NCBI GenBank assembly: GCA_013822345.1
Contig: PNKH01000016.1
Location: 24,665-88,664, forward strand
Origin: Isosphaera sp.
GTDB taxonomy: Bacteria; Planctomycetota; Planctomycetia; Gemmatales; Gemmataceae
Reading direction: 5' to 3'
DNA: 64,000 bases
Positions 1-8,233 of this stretch are shown here, in pieces. The notes below the pieces were generated by a model. The model worked only from the letters and a program-made list of their open reading frames with translations. It was not told the origin of the DNA and did no database searches. Numbering within the stretch: the stretch's first letter is position 1; each line of letters begins with the position of its first letter. Both the position numbers and the translations under genes were made by a program.

Positions 1-2
1 GG

Positions 3-578
3 CAGGCGGACTACGCCAAGGCCCGGACCGCCGCGGCGGCCGAGAACAAGCCGATGGCGGTGTTCATCGGCAGCGGCGACGCGGTCGGGCGGATGATCGC
101 CGACGGGACGATCCCGGCGGACGCCGCCAAGCTGCTGCGGGACAGCTACGTCTGCGTGTCCGTGGACACCGCGACCGGGGCCGGGCGGGAGCTGGCCGGC
201 CGGTTCGACCTGGCCGAGGGGCTGGTGATCAGCGGCCCGGGCGGGGCGTCGCAGGCCCTGCGGCACGCCGGCGCGGTTTCCGGCGCGGACCTGACCCGGC
301 AGCTCGGCCAGTACGCGAAGGCCGGCCAGCCGGTGACCACCGTTTCGACCGGCCTCCCGGCGGCCGGGCAGGTCGTGACCGCGGGGTACGCCCCGGCGAT
401 GACCTACGCCCCGATGACGGTGTACGGCGGGTGCGCCGGCGGGACCTGCGGGGCCCCGGTGATGACCTACAGCGGGTGCGCCGGCGGGAACTGCCGGGTG
501 GCCGCCCCGGTGATGAGCTACGGGTTCCCGGCGTACCCGGTCGGCGGGTCGTCGTGCGCCAACGGCCGGTGCCGGTGA
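3..578 (+). CDS. Partial secreted-type protein with Cys/Gly-rich C-terminal repeats
   Basis: The reading frame is open from the left edge, so the N-terminus lies outside the window; the first internal Met is at 54, but the upstream codons (ending AAAAENKP) read like real coding sequence. The first 100 or so visible residues (KPMAVFIGSG, then alternating hydrophobic strands) resemble a thioredoxin-like fold without a CxxC active site. The C-terminal 60 residues are low-complexity, with two copies of GCAGGxC followed by SSCANGRC, separated by APVMTY/APVMSY. Such Cys-Gly tails are common in small planctomycete proteins of unknown role. No function can be assigned; the Cys pairs could form disulfides or bind metal. 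Convergent with the GNAT gene downstream. Confidence 0.6.
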   Translation, partial: QADYAKARTAAAAENKPMAVFIGSGDAVGRMIADGTIPADAAKLLRDSYVCVSVDTATGAGRELAGRFDLAEGLVISGPGGASQALRHAGAVSGADLTRQLGQYAKAGQPVTTVSTGLPAAGQVVTAGYAPAMTYAPMTVYGGCAGGTCGAPVMTYSGCAGGNCRVAAPVMSYGFPAYPVGGSSCANGRCR

Positions 579-612
579 CCGGCCCGGCCCGGGTGGCGCG
601 GCCGCGGCCGCG

Positions 613-1182
613 TCACCCGGCGGCCTCCCACTCCGACCGCAGCACCGCGTACACCATCACGTCCTCGAACCGGCCACGGCGCAGGAGCGACGCCCGCAGC
701 GTCCCCTCGAAGCGGAACCCGAGCTTCTCGAGCACCCGGCAACTGGCCGCGTTCCCGGCGATGACCCGGGCCTGCAGCCGGACCGGGTCGTAGTCGCGGA
801 ACGCCAGGTCGACCATCGCCCGGCTCGCTTCGACCGCGATCCCGCCGCCCCAGAACGGCTCGGCCACCCAGTACCCGAGTTCCATGTTCCGGTTCGCCTC
901 GGACGCCCAGAAAACGCCGCACGACCCGACCGGGTGCCCGGGGTCGGCGGCGAAGGTGATGGCGTACGGCTCGGCGGTCCCTTCGAGGTAGCGGAGGCGG
1001 GCGTAGTCGCCGACGAACGCGGCGGTCTCGGCGAGGGTCTTGTGGTGGTCCCAGAGGGTGAACCGGGTGACGTTCGGGTTGTTGGCGTACGGGAACAGGG
1101 CCGGGGCGTCGTCCGGCTCGAACGGGCGGAGGGTGAGGCGGGCGGTGGTGAGGGTCGGCGGGCGCCAGTCCGGCGGCTTCAT
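613..1182 (-). CDS. GNAT family N-acetyltransferase (RimJ/RimL type)
   Basis: A 189-residue protein of the acetyltransferase_3 type. It opens with TTARLTLRPFEPDDAPALF, the usual RimJ/RimL first strand, and continues with GYWVAEPFWGGGIAVEA, where an acetyl-CoA-binding Q/RxxGxG/A-like loop is replaced by FWGGGIAVEA, and NAASCRVLEKLGF, the classic C-terminal acetyl-CoA motif. It probably acetylates a protein N-terminus or a small amine; the substrate cannot be read from sequence. Its ATG overlaps the TGA of the upstream sugar kinase gene as ATGA, so the two are probably translationally coupled. It is the last gene of a minus-strand run starting at the atuA-like gene. Confidence 0.88.
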   Translation of the reverse strand: MKPPDWRPPTLTTARLTLRPFEPDDAPALFPYANNPNVTRFTLWDHHKTLAETAAFVGDYARLRYLEGTAEPYAITFAADPGHPVGSCGVFWASEANRNMELGYWVAEPFWGGGIAVEASRAMVDLAFRDYDPVRLQARVIAGNAASCRVLEKLGFRFEGTLRASLLRRGRFEDVMVYAVLRSEWEAAG

Positions 1183-2120
1183 GGGCGAAGTCCCGTGGCG
1201 CGCTCGACCTCGGCCCGGTCGATCCGGGGCGTGCCGCCGGGGTGTTCGCAGACGCGGGCGGCGTAGTGGTTGGCGAACCGGGCGCAGTCGCGGAGCGGCC
1301 GGCCCTCGAGGTGGAGGCAGACCATCGCGGCGGTGAACGCGTCCCCGGCCCCGACCGTGTCCACCACCTTCGCAGGAACGCCGGGTTCGTGGAACGCTTC
1401 GTCCGGGTACGTCTCGCCGCCGTCGTCGTCGGGTTCCTCCCAGGTGCGGAACACGTCGCACCCGAGCGGCCCGCGGGTGACGACCGACACGCCACCCCGC
1501 CCCGGCACGTCCCGCAACGACAGCAAGTTTCCCTCCCCACGCCACCCGAACAAACTCGACACGGTGTCGAGCTCCTCCTCGTTTACCTTGACCCACTCAC
1601 TCACCGTCAACCCCCAGGCCAGGGGGTCGGGGTGCAGGTCGTCGCCGCGAAGGTTCACGTCAAATACGACCAACCCCGGCGGTCGCCGCCCGCGGACCAC
1701 TTCGACCAGGCGATGAATCGCGACCGGCGTCCCGAGCCGCTGCGCGAGCGTCCCGAAGCACACCGCCGAGGACTCACCTGCCAGCCGCTCGACCACCTCG
1801 TCCCACGCGGTGTGGTCCCACGCCACGTCCTCAGCGATCGCGTACGTCGGCACCTTCTGCTCGTCCAATGTCACGCGGACGGTGCCGGTCGGGTGCTCGC
1901 GGTCCGTCTGGATGTACTCGTCGGTCAGCCCGAGTTCCCGCACCCGCGCCCGCAGCTCCTTCCCCAACTCGTCGTCGCCGACCCGCGACACGATCACCGC
2001 CGGGTGGCCAAGTTGATGGCAGTGCAACGCGAAGTTGAACGGCGCCCCGCCGGCCACCGTCCGGCCGTCCGGGTACACGTCCCACAGCAACTCGCCGATG
2101 CCGACGATCGGGCCGGTCAT
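1179..2120 (-). CDS. PfkB family carbohydrate kinase (fructokinase-like)
   Basis: A 313-residue ribokinase/PfkB fold kinase that would phosphorylate a sugar with ATP in the cytoplasm. N-terminal GIGELLWDVYPDG and GGAPFNFALH form the substrate-binding region (GG and N of the PfkB-1 signature). The C-terminal DTVGAGDAFTAA is the PfkB-2 signature, with the catalytic Asp in GAGD and the anion-hole glycines. FDVNLRG and KVNEEEL match the fructokinase subgroup. The ATG overlaps the stop of the enoyl-CoA hydratase gene and its own stop overlaps the GNAT start, both as ATGA. Sugar specificity (fructose is the best guess) is inferred. Confidence 0.88.
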   Translation of the reverse strand: MTGPIVGIGELLWDVYPDGRTVAGGAPFNFALHCHQLGHPAVIVSRVGDDELGKELRARVRELGLTDEYIQTDREHPTGTVRVTLDEQKVPTYAIAEDVAWDHTAWDEVVERLAGESSAVCFGTLAQRLGTPVAIHRLVEVVRGRRPPGLVVFDVNLRGDDLHPDPLAWGLTVSEWVKVNEEELDTVSSLFGWRGEGNLLSLRDVPGRGGVSVVTRGPLGCDVFRTWEEPDDDGGETYPDEAFHEPGVPAKVVDTVGAGDAFTAAMVCLHLEGRPLRDCARFANHYAARVCEHPGGTPRIDRAEVERATGLRP

Positions 2121-2893
2121 CGCGGCACCCACGGGGCCGGCCGCTTGTCGAAGAACGCGGCCAGCCCGTGCCGGCACTCGTCGGTCAGCCGCGGCTCGGC
2201 GCTCGCCTTCGCCAACTCGTCCACCCCCACCGCCTGCCGCGAACACCGGCGGAGCAGTTCCTTGGTCGTCGCCAGCGCCTTCGGCCCGCCCTCGGTCAGC
2301 GACCGCGCCCAGGCGTCGGCGGTGGGGTGCAGGTGGTCCGGGCCCGCGACCGCGTTCACCAGCCCGACCTGCAGGGCGGTCACCCCGTCGATCAGCTCGC
2401 CGGTCAGCAGCAGCCACCGGGCGGCCCGCTCCCCGACGTGCCGGAGGAGGTGCGGCATCACCATCGCCGCCACCAGCCCGCGCCGCACTTCCGGGTAGCC
2501 GAACTTCGCGTCCGGCACCGCCACCGCCAGGTCGCACACGCTCACCAGCCCGGCCCCGCCGGCGACCGCCGCCCCGTTCACCGCCGCCACCGTCGGCTTC
2601 GGCAGGGCGTAGATCTGCTCGTACAGGGCCGACAGCCGGTGGGCGTCGTCCCACACCCGGTCCGACTCGTCGCCGAGCGTGCCGCGGAGTTCGTCGAGGT
2701 CCATCCCGGCGCAGAACGCCGGGCCGGTGCCGGTGAGGATGACGCACCGGGCGGCCGGGTCGGCCGCGGCCCGGCGGAAGGCGTCGGCAAGGGCGGCGAT
2801 GAGGTCCCGCGACAGGGCGTTCCGCCGGTCCGGGCGGTTGAGCGCGAGGACGGCGGCGGGGCCGCGGTGGGAGTACGTGACGAGATCGGACAT
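2117..2893 (-). CDS. Enoyl-CoA hydratase/isomerase family protein
   Basis: A crotonase-fold protein of 258 residues from the ATG at 2893; an in-frame GTG at 2902 would add three residues. It shows LNRPDRRNALS, the oxyanion-hole region AFCAGMDLDEL, and NGAAVAGGAGLVSVCDLAVA, where the second oxyanion-hole glycines lie. YPEVRRGLVAAMV supplies the Glu position used for catalysis in hydratases. C-terminal KALATTKELL is typical. The neighbours upstream are an AtuA-like pair, so a role in branched-chain or terpenoid acyl-CoA breakdown (AtuE-like or methylglutaconyl-CoA hydratase-like) is reasonable but inferred. The stop overlaps the PfkB kinase start. Confidence 0.88.
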   Translation of the reverse strand: MSDLVTYSHRGPAAVLALNRPDRRNALSRDLIAALADAFRRAAADPAARCVILTGTGPAFCAGMDLDELRGTLGDESDRVWDDAHRLSALYEQIYALPKPTVAAVNGAAVAGGAGLVSVCDLAVAVPDAKFGYPEVRRGLVAAMVMPHLLRHVGERAARWLLLTGELIDGVTALQVGLVNAVAGPDHLHPTADAWARSLTEGGPKALATTKELLRRCSRQAVGVDELAKASAEPRLTDECRHGLAAFFDKRPAPWVPR

Positions 2894-2908
2894 GCCCACC
2901 ACCCCCGG

Positions 2909-3295
2909 TTAGCGACGCATCGAAGATGCGTCTGCGACTTCCACTTCCATGCGCAGGAGGGCGACGGCGAGCGTCTTCCCCTGGGTGTCGGTGCGGAGCG
3001 ACCGGCTGGCCCCGCCGGCGAGCGCGTCGTACAGGACGAAGTTCAGCCCGCGGACGTTCGCCGCCTCGAACCGCTCCACCCGCGTCGCCCCGAGCGGGGC
3101 TAAGTACGCGGCCACCGCGTCGGCGGTCAGGTGCTCGCGGAGCCAGGCGAACCCGGCGTCGGTGTACGCGATCACCGCCACGTTCGCGTGGTTCCCCTTG
3201 TCGCCGCTGCGGCCGTGGGCGAGGCATGAAAGGGTGAGGGGGTGAGGGGGTGAAGGGGCGACGGCCACCCCTCCCTCTCGCGCGTCCGGGTTCAT
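2909..3295 (-). CDS. AtuA C-terminal (ferredoxin-fold-like) domain protein
   Basis: A 128-residue protein whose core, from AHGRSGDKGNHANVAVIAY to GLNFVLYDALAGG, matches the small domain that forms the C-terminus of AtuA (acyclic terpene utilization) proteins. Here it is a separate gene directly downstream of the large AtuA domain gene. The first 25 or so residues are encoded across one arm of an inverted repeat of short GGGTGA/GGGGTGA units (3229-3262), so the true N-terminus may differ from the ATG at 3295. It probably works with the large AtuA-like protein in breaking down branched or isoprenoid acyl-CoAs; the biochemical role of AtuA itself is not settled. Confidence 0.8.
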   Translation of the reverse strand: MNPDAREGGVAVAPSPPHPLTLSCLAHGRSGDKGNHANVAVIAYTDAGFAWLREHLTADAVAAYLAPLGATRVERFEAANVRGLNFVLYDALAGGASRSLRTDTQGKTLAVALLRMEVEVADASSMRR

Positions 3296-3338
3296 GTCTT
3301 CGTCACCCCCTCACCCGTTCACCCCTTCACCCCTTCCG
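3229..3338. repeat. Inverted pair of short tandem repeats at AtuA C-domain gene start
   Basis: The left block 3229-3262 is built from GGGTGAGG and GGGGTGAAGG units; the right block 3302-3338 is its approximate complement, built from TCACCCC units. The pair could fold into a long hairpin around the start codon of the small AtuA-domain gene (3295), and the left block is translated in that gene. Confidence 0.65.
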
Positions 3339-3345
3339 CGGCTCC

Positions 3346-4704
3346 TCACAGCAACCGGACTTCCGGGGTGATACACGACTTCTTGACCAAGGCCGGCCAG
3401 TACGCGAACACCTCCCGGACCGGCGGCCGCCCGGTCGTGTACCCGGTCGTGCCCGCGAACCCGGCCGTCACCAGCGGGGCGAACTCCTTGGTGAACCGCT
3501 CGACCGCCGCCCGCCGCGGGTCGCGGACCGCCACCCGCAGCACCACCTCCGGCGGGTCGCTGACCACTTCCACCACACCCGGCACGCAGTCCCCGGCCCC
3601 GAGCACCTCGACGTTCGTCGCGGCGAAGGTGAACCCGGCGTGCCGCAGCCGCTCCAGCAGCACCGCCCCGGACCGCCGGGCCTTGCCGACCGCGTCCGGG
3701 CCGGCAATCACCAGCGTCCCGGCCGACATGAACCCGTCGCGGTACGCCACCGACACCTTGTACGTGTCGGTCACTCCGTTCGCCGTCCCGCCGGTCACCG
3801 CGACCACGTCCCGGCCGGTCTCGGTCAGCCGCACCGTGGTGAAGTCGGCAACCACGTCCGGGGTGTAGTACCGGGCCGGGTCGGCGACCTCGTACAGCAG
3901 CTGCTCGGCCACCGTCTCGGCGTTCACCGCCCCGCCGGTGCCGTCCGGCTTGGTGATCGTGAAGGTGCCGTCCGCCGCGATGTCCGCGATCGGGTAGCCG
4001 ACGTCGCCGAGCCGGGTCGCGTCGTCGGCGTTGATCCAGAGCCCGCCGGTCGCCTGCGCCCCGCACTCGATCAGGTGCCCGGCCACGGTCGCCGCCGCGA
4101 GCCGATCCAGGTCCGTCGCCGCAAATCCCCAGCCGAACTCGAACGCGGCCGGCCCGACCGTCAGCGAGGCGTCCGCGACCCGACCCGTGACGACCACCTC
4201 CGCCCCCGCCTTCAGGGCGTCGACGATCGGCCGGGCGCCGAGGTAGGCGTTCGCGCTGACGACGCGGTCGCGGACAGCGGCTAGAGGCTCGCCGGTGTCG
4301 AGGTGGTTCAACGCGTGCCCGGCGGCGGCCAACTCGTCCAGCCGCGGCAGCAGGTCGTCGCCGCTCACGACCGCGACCGGCTTCGCCTCGAGGCCGGTCT
4401 TGGCGAGCACGTCCCTCGCGGCGCGGCCGCAGGCGGACGGGTTCATCCCGCCGGCGTTCGTCACCACCTTCAGCTTCGGCTGGTCGGCGAGGACCGGGGC
4501 GAGGCGGCCGAGGACGCCGACGAAGTCGGTGGCGTACCCGGCGGCGGGATCCTTGGCCTTCTGCACGGCCAGGATCGACATGGTCAGTTCGGCCAGGTAC
4601 TCGAGGGTGAGATAGTCGAGCCGGCCGGCCGCCGCCAGCCGCGCCGGGGCGTCGAGGTTGTCGCCCCAGAACCCGCACCCGTTGCCGACGCGGACGCGCT
4701 TCAT
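3346..4704 (-). CDS. Acyclic terpene utilization AtuA family protein (DUF1446)
   Basis: A 452-residue protein of the AtuA/DUF1446 family. The start MKRVRVGNGCGFWGDN is the family's N-terminal signature, followed by LDYLTLEYLAELTMSIL, VVTNAGGMNP, VVTGRVADASLTVGPAAFEFGW and ECGAQATGG, all conserved blocks. In Pseudomonas atu clusters AtuA is needed for growth on citronellol-type terpenes; here the small C-terminal domain is split into the next gene. It is followed by an enoyl-CoA hydratase, but no carboxylase subunits are seen in the window. The ATG at 4704 begins exactly at the family start. A large perfect palindrome lies just upstream. Confidence 0.88.
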   Translation of the reverse strand: MKRVRVGNGCGFWGDNLDAPARLAAAGRLDYLTLEYLAELTMSILAVQKAKDPAAGYATDFVGVLGRLAPVLADQPKLKVVTNAGGMNPSACGRAARDVLAKTGLEAKPVAVVSGDDLLPRLDELAAAGHALNHLDTGEPLAAVRDRVVSANAYLGARPIVDALKAGAEVVVTGRVADASLTVGPAAFEFGWGFAATDLDRLAAATVAGHLIECGAQATGGLWINADDATRLGDVGYPIADIAADGTFTITKPDGTGGAVNAETVAEQLLYEVADPARYYTPDVVADFTTVRLTETGRDVVAVTGGTANGVTDTYKVSVAYRDGFMSAGTLVIAGPDAVGKARRSGAVLLERLRHAGFTFAATNVEVLGAGDCVPGVVEVVSDPPEVVLRVAVRDPRRAAVERFTKEFAPLVTAGFAGTTGYTTGRPPVREVFAYWPALVKKSCITPEVRLL

Positions 4705-4720
4705 CCCGGCATCTTACCGC

Positions 4721-4780
4721 CCTGGACCGCGGCCGTCCCGGCCGCTCCGGTAGCAGCGGCCGGGACGGCCGCGGTCCAGG
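4721..4780. repeat. Family A palindrome, perfect 26-bp arms
   Basis: Arms 4721-4746 and 4755-4780 are perfect reverse complements with core GGACCGCGGCCGTCCCGG, separated by 8 bases. The same 26-bp arms occur exactly at 51042-51067 and 51127-51152, and near-identical ones at 10681, 34913 and 55355. It lies between the atuA-like gene start and the small lipoprotein-like gene. Confidence 0.92.
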
Positions 4781-4838
4781 GGGTTCGGCTTGACGGGCGG
4801 CGCGGCCCGGGTATGCGTCGGGGTAAGGGGGACGCGAG

Positions 4839-5033
4839 ATGTCGAAGATCCTGCGTGCGGCGGCCGCGGCGGTGCTGCTGGCCGGGGCCGGGTGCTGCGA
4901 CCGGTGCTCGTGCCTCGACTGCTTCCGGGAGCGCGACAACCCGCCGCCGCGGCTGAACGAGGGGCCGCCCCCGCCGGAAGGCTTCCTCCCGCCGGTCGGG
5001 CCGCGGTCCGGCGGGATGTACGGCGGGAACTGA
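4839..5033 (+). CDS. Small Cys-rich, putative lipoprotein
   Basis: A 64-residue protein with a basic N-terminus, a short hydrophobic stretch AAAAAVLLAGAGC that could be a lipobox (Gly rather than Leu at -3, so weak), then CDRCSCLDC and a Pro-rich tail ending GGMYGGN. An AGGGGG sequence precedes the ATG. Probably exported and perhaps lipid-anchored; no family recognised. It is convergent with hemH, with only six bases between the stop codons. Confidence 0.5.
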   Translation: MSKILRAAAAAVLLAGAGCCDRCSCLDCFRERDNPPPRLNEGPPPPEGFLPPVGPRSGGMYGGN

Positions 5034-5039
5034 CGCCGG

Positions 5040-6008
5040 TCACAGCCAGCCGTGGCCCTCGTCCCGGACGATCCGGGCCATCGCCTCGACCCACCGCGGG
5101 TGGTCGTTCAGGCACGTGCCGTTCTTCAGGTGCCCGCCGCCGGCCTTTTCGAACACCTCCCGGCTCTCGTGCCCGATCTCGTCGATCGTCTCCAGGCAGT
5201 CGGCGGTGAACCCGGGCAGGGCCACGTACACCCGCTTCACCCCCTTCTTCGCCAGGTTCTCCAGCACGTCGTCGGTGTACGGCTTCAGCCACGGCGACCG
5301 GCCGAACCGCGACTGATACGTCTGCGTCCACCGGTCGCGCGGCCAGCCCATCCGCTCCACCAGGGCCCGCGTCGTGCGGACGACGTGGGTGGCGTACGGG
5401 TCGCCCTTCCGGGCGTAGCTCTGCGGGATGCCGTGGAAGCTGACGACGAAGTGTTCCGGCTCCCACGCGAGCCGCTTCAGGTCGTCTCGGACCACCGCCT
5501 CCAGGGCGTCGAGGTAGGCGGGGTGGTCGTAGTACGGGGGGACGACGCGGACCGCCGGCACCCGCCGCTCCTTCATGAGCGCCTGGAACAGGGCGTCGGT
5601 CGCGCTGGCGTAGCTGGTGGCCGAGTACTGGGGGAACATCGGCAGGGCGATCAGCCGGTCGACGCCGGCGGCGACCATCTCCGGCACCACCCGCCGCACC
5701 CCGGGGTTCCCGACGATCATCCCGAACCGGACCGGGTGGTCCGGGAAGTGGTCCTGCAACAGGGCCGCCTGGCGGACGGTGTAGTGCATCAGCGGGGAGC
5801 CGGTCTTCGGGTCCCAGATGCGGCGGTACTTGGCGGCCGACGCCCCGGACCGGAACGGGAGGATGCGGAGGTACAGGAGAGGGGTCCAGATCGCCCGCGG
5901 CACCTCGATGACGCGGGGGTCGGACAGGAACTGGCGGAGGTACGGGAACAGCCCCCGGTACGTCGGCGTGTCCGGGGTGCCGAGCTGGATGAGCAGGATG
6001 CCGGTCAT
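5040..6008 (-). CDS. hemH: Ferrochelatase
   Basis: A 322-residue ferrochelatase, which inserts Fe2+ into protoporphyrin IX (or into coproporphyrin III in the coproporphyrin-dependent route) as a late step of haem synthesis. N-terminal GILLIQLGTPDTP and PRVIEVPR are family signatures. SFHGIPQSYARKGDPY carries the active-site His, TYQSRFGRSPWLKPYT the conserved Q-S-RFG block, and GFTADCLETIDEI the catalytic Glu. The length equals the usual bacterial enzyme. The start codon lies inside a cluster of GGTCATTGGTCATT repeats whose complement occurs 100 bases upstream, so the leader may fold into a hairpin. Haem demand fits the cytochrome-type proteins elsewhere in the window. Confidence 0.95.
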   Translation of the reverse strand: MTGILLIQLGTPDTPTYRGLFPYLRQFLSDPRVIEVPRAIWTPLLYLRILPFRSGASAAKYRRIWDPKTGSPLMHYTVRQAALLQDHFPDHPVRFGMIVGNPGVRRVVPEMVAAGVDRLIALPMFPQYSATSYASATDALFQALMKERRVPAVRVVPPYYDHPAYLDALEAVVRDDLKRLAWEPEHFVVSFHGIPQSYARKGDPYATHVVRTTRALVERMGWPRDRWTQTYQSRFGRSPWLKPYTDDVLENLAKKGVKRVYVALPGFTADCLETIDEIGHESREVFEKAGGGHLKNGTCLNDHPRWVEAMARIVRDEGHGWL

Positions 6009-6158
6009 TGGTCATTGGTCCCGGGTCATGAGTCCTTGGCCCCAGATCCTCCGGGGTCAATGGGATGATAGCCGCGTGGGGGCCGAAAAGTCCCCGCCGC
6101 GGCCGCGCCCGTCCCGGAGGACCGATGACCAGTGACTACGGACCAAGGACCAAGGTCA
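6003..6158. repeat. Inverted short-repeat pair spanning the hemH leader
   Basis: The left block (6003-6043) contains repeated GGTCATT / GGTCCCGGGTCAT / GTCCTTGG units; the right block (6123-6158) contains the complementary GATGACCAGTGAC and GGACCAAGGACCAAGG units. Together they bracket the 147-base gap between hemH and the ferredoxin gene and touch the hemH start codon and the ferredoxin stop. Same class as 16393-16520 and 18751-18845. Confidence 0.65.
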
Positions 6159-6467
6159 CTTCTTCTTGCAGTCCGGCCCCTCCTTCGCGTCCTGCTTCTC
6201 GGTGATGTGGGCGGGGCCGCCGGCGGCCTTCAGGGCGGCCGACTTCTCGGCGTTCAGCTGGATGTAGCTGGACCACTGGGCCGGGGTGTTGGCCTCGGCG
6301 TAGATGGCCTCGACCGGGCACTCCGGGACGCACGCCTCGCAGTCGATGCAGTCCTGCGGGTCGATGTACAGCATGGTGTCGTCCTGGTAGAAGCACTCCA
6401 CCGGGCAGACGACGCAGCAGTCGGTGTACTTGCAGTCGTTGCAGGGGGCGGTGACGATGTGGGCCAT
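6156..6467 (-). CDS. fdxA: Seven-iron (3Fe-4S/4Fe-4S) ferredoxin
   Basis: A 103-residue ferredoxin of the Azotobacter FdI type, a soluble low-potential electron carrier. The N-terminal cluster region CNDCKYTDCCVVCPVEC keeps the Cys spacing of the 7Fe family (Cys 9, 12, 17, 21, 25, with an extra Cys 18). The second region CIDCEACVPECP is a standard CxxCxxCxxxCP 4Fe-4S motif whose last Cys would complete the pair with the first region. The C-terminal half (QWSSYIQLNAEKSAAL) is the usual tail of this family, ending in a Lys-rich CKKK. Single gene with its own leader. Confidence 0.92.
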   Translation of the reverse strand: MAHIVTAPCNDCKYTDCCVVCPVECFYQDDTMLYIDPQDCIDCEACVPECPVEAIYAEANTPAQWSSYIQLNAEKSAALKAAGGPAHITEKQDAKEGPDCKKK

Positions 6468-6551
6468 GTGCGGCGGAACCTCCGGCTCAGGACGGGTCTT
6501 GCGCTGAGGTGATTCATACCACCGGTCCCGGTAACGTCAAGTTGGGGAGGG

Positions 6552-8186
6552 TCACCGACCCGCGGCCAGGTTCCAGACCAGGATCGGGCCGTCCCCGCAG
6601 GTGGTCGCCAGGAACCGGCCGTCCGGCGAGAACGCCAGCGACCCGACCCCGCCGCCGTGCCGGAACACGCGGTGTTCCTTCCCGTCCTCGGAGCCGAACA
6701 GGGTGACCGTGCCGTCCCCGCGGGCCACGGCGAACGTCTTCCCGTCCGGGGCGAACCCGTAGGTCGCCCCGCCCGTGTGGTCCGGCCGGAGGAACTTCGC
6801 CACCACCCGCCCGCGGGCGTCGAACAGCCCGAGGTAGGTGTCGCCGGGGACGGAGTCGAGCTCGTCCGGGTCGAACCGGTCGCCGAGCGCCCGGTCGCCG
6901 GCCGGCGAGACCGCGACCCGTTCGGTCCCGGCCGGCGGGGCGAAGTCCGGGCCGGGCTTCGCGGCCGCGGGCGGCTTCGCCCCCGCGGGGAGCGGGGTCA
7001 TCGCCCCGGTCTTCACGTCCCACGTCACCGGCTCGGCCAGCTTCTCGTCGGCGGACGCCAGGGTGCCGTCCGGCAGGTACCACACGACCGCCGCCCGCAC
7101 GAACGGCTCGGGCGAGGCCGGCGACTTCTTCCCGGTCGCCACGTCGAAGAGGTGGAGGGTGTGGGGCGGGTGCCGGTAGTCCGCGGCGGCGAGCGTCTTC
7201 CCGTCCGGGGACAGGGCCAACGTCCGCCCGACGTTCGCGTTCGCCACCGACTCCTTCTTCCGGGCGGCCAGGTCCCACACCTCGACGTCGAACCCGGCCT
7301 TCCGCTCGCGCACCAGGACGGCCCGCTTCCCGCCGCCGGTGACGAAGGCGTTCTCGTGCCAGAAGCCCTCCTCCTGCCAGGCCGCCTTCTCGGACCCGGC
7401 CCGGAAGACCGAGAACCCGCGGTTCCAGGCGTGGGCGGAGATGACCACCTCGGCCTTCGGCCCGACGGCCACCCCGCCGCCGGTCCACGACGGGGTGTAG
7501 TCGGAGTTGTGGGCGAACGGGTGGAGCGTCTTCCCGGTCGCCGCGTCCAGGAGTTCGGCGGTCCAGACCGCGTGCGAGGTCCAGGTGACCAGCCGGGAGC
7601 CGTCCGGGGAGACCCGCATCCAGCTCATCTCCGGGTGCTTCCGCCGCCACAGCTGCTTACCCGTATCGACCTCGTCCGCGACCGTCTCGGTGGCGTACGC
7701 GTTCCCCCAGGTGAACGAGTAGACCACCTTCCCGTCCGGCGACACGGCGGCGAACCGCCGGGTGTCGGGCGGCTGGAACCGGGCGGTCACCTTGCCGGTC
7801 GCCACGTCGATGCGGAAGACGCTGGACCCGCCGTCGTCCCACTTCCGCCGGCAGTCGACCAGCACCCCGCCGGCCGGGTCGAACCCGAGGAGGCCGGTGA
7901 CGGTGCGCTCGTGGGCCGGGACGGTCAGGAGCCGCCGGCCGGTGGCCGCGTCCCAGACGGAGACGCCGGCGGACGAGGTGACCCCGAGCCGCTTGCCGTC
8001 GGCGGAGTACCAGACGCTCGGGCCGCCGTTGTGCATCACGTCGACGTGCCCGCCGTACCGGAACGCCTGCGGCCCGAGCCGGGCGACGGCCCCGGGCGGC
8101 AGCGCGTCGCCGACCAGCGGGGCTAACGGTTGCGGGTGCTGGTCGGCGTGGAGGGCGGCGGCGAAGAGGACCACGGCCGGGATCAT
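6552..8186 (-). CDS. WD40 repeat beta-propeller protein, probably exported
   Basis: A 544-residue protein from the ATG at 8186, chosen because GGAGGTGA sits eight bases upstream and the product then begins with a hydrophobic MIPAVVLFAAALHA segment that looks like a signal peptide. WD40-type repeats follow, with recurrent SADGKRLGV, SPDGKTLAAAD, APDGKTFAVARGDG and SPDGRFLATTCGDG units, each followed by a VWD/LFD strand. The fold suggests a protein-interaction scaffold, probably periplasmic; no enzymatic residues are evident. Flanked by priA upstream and ferredoxin downstream without an obvious functional link. Confidence 0.82.
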   Translation of the reverse strand: MIPAVVLFAAALHADQHPQPLAPLVGDALPPGAVARLGPQAFRYGGHVDVMHNGGPSVWYSADGKRLGVTSSAGVSVWDAATGRRLLTVPAHERTVTGLLGFDPAGGVLVDCRRKWDDGGSSVFRIDVATGKVTARFQPPDTRRFAAVSPDGKVVYSFTWGNAYATETVADEVDTGKQLWRRKHPEMSWMRVSPDGSRLVTWTSHAVWTAELLDAATGKTLHPFAHNSDYTPSWTGGGVAVGPKAEVVISAHAWNRGFSVFRAGSEKAAWQEEGFWHENAFVTGGGKRAVLVRERKAGFDVEVWDLAARKKESVANANVGRTLALSPDGKTLAAADYRHPPHTLHLFDVATGKKSPASPEPFVRAAVVWYLPDGTLASADEKLAEPVTWDVKTGAMTPLPAGAKPPAAAKPGPDFAPPAGTERVAVSPAGDRALGDRFDPDELDSVPGDTYLGLFDARGRVVAKFLRPDHTGGATYGFAPDGKTFAVARGDGTVTLFGSEDGKEHRVFRHGGGVGSLAFSPDGRFLATTCGDGPILVWNLAAGR

Positions 8187-8233
8187 CGGCTCACCTCCGG
8201 GGGTGAACCGATGGTAGCCCGCGGCGGGCAGAC

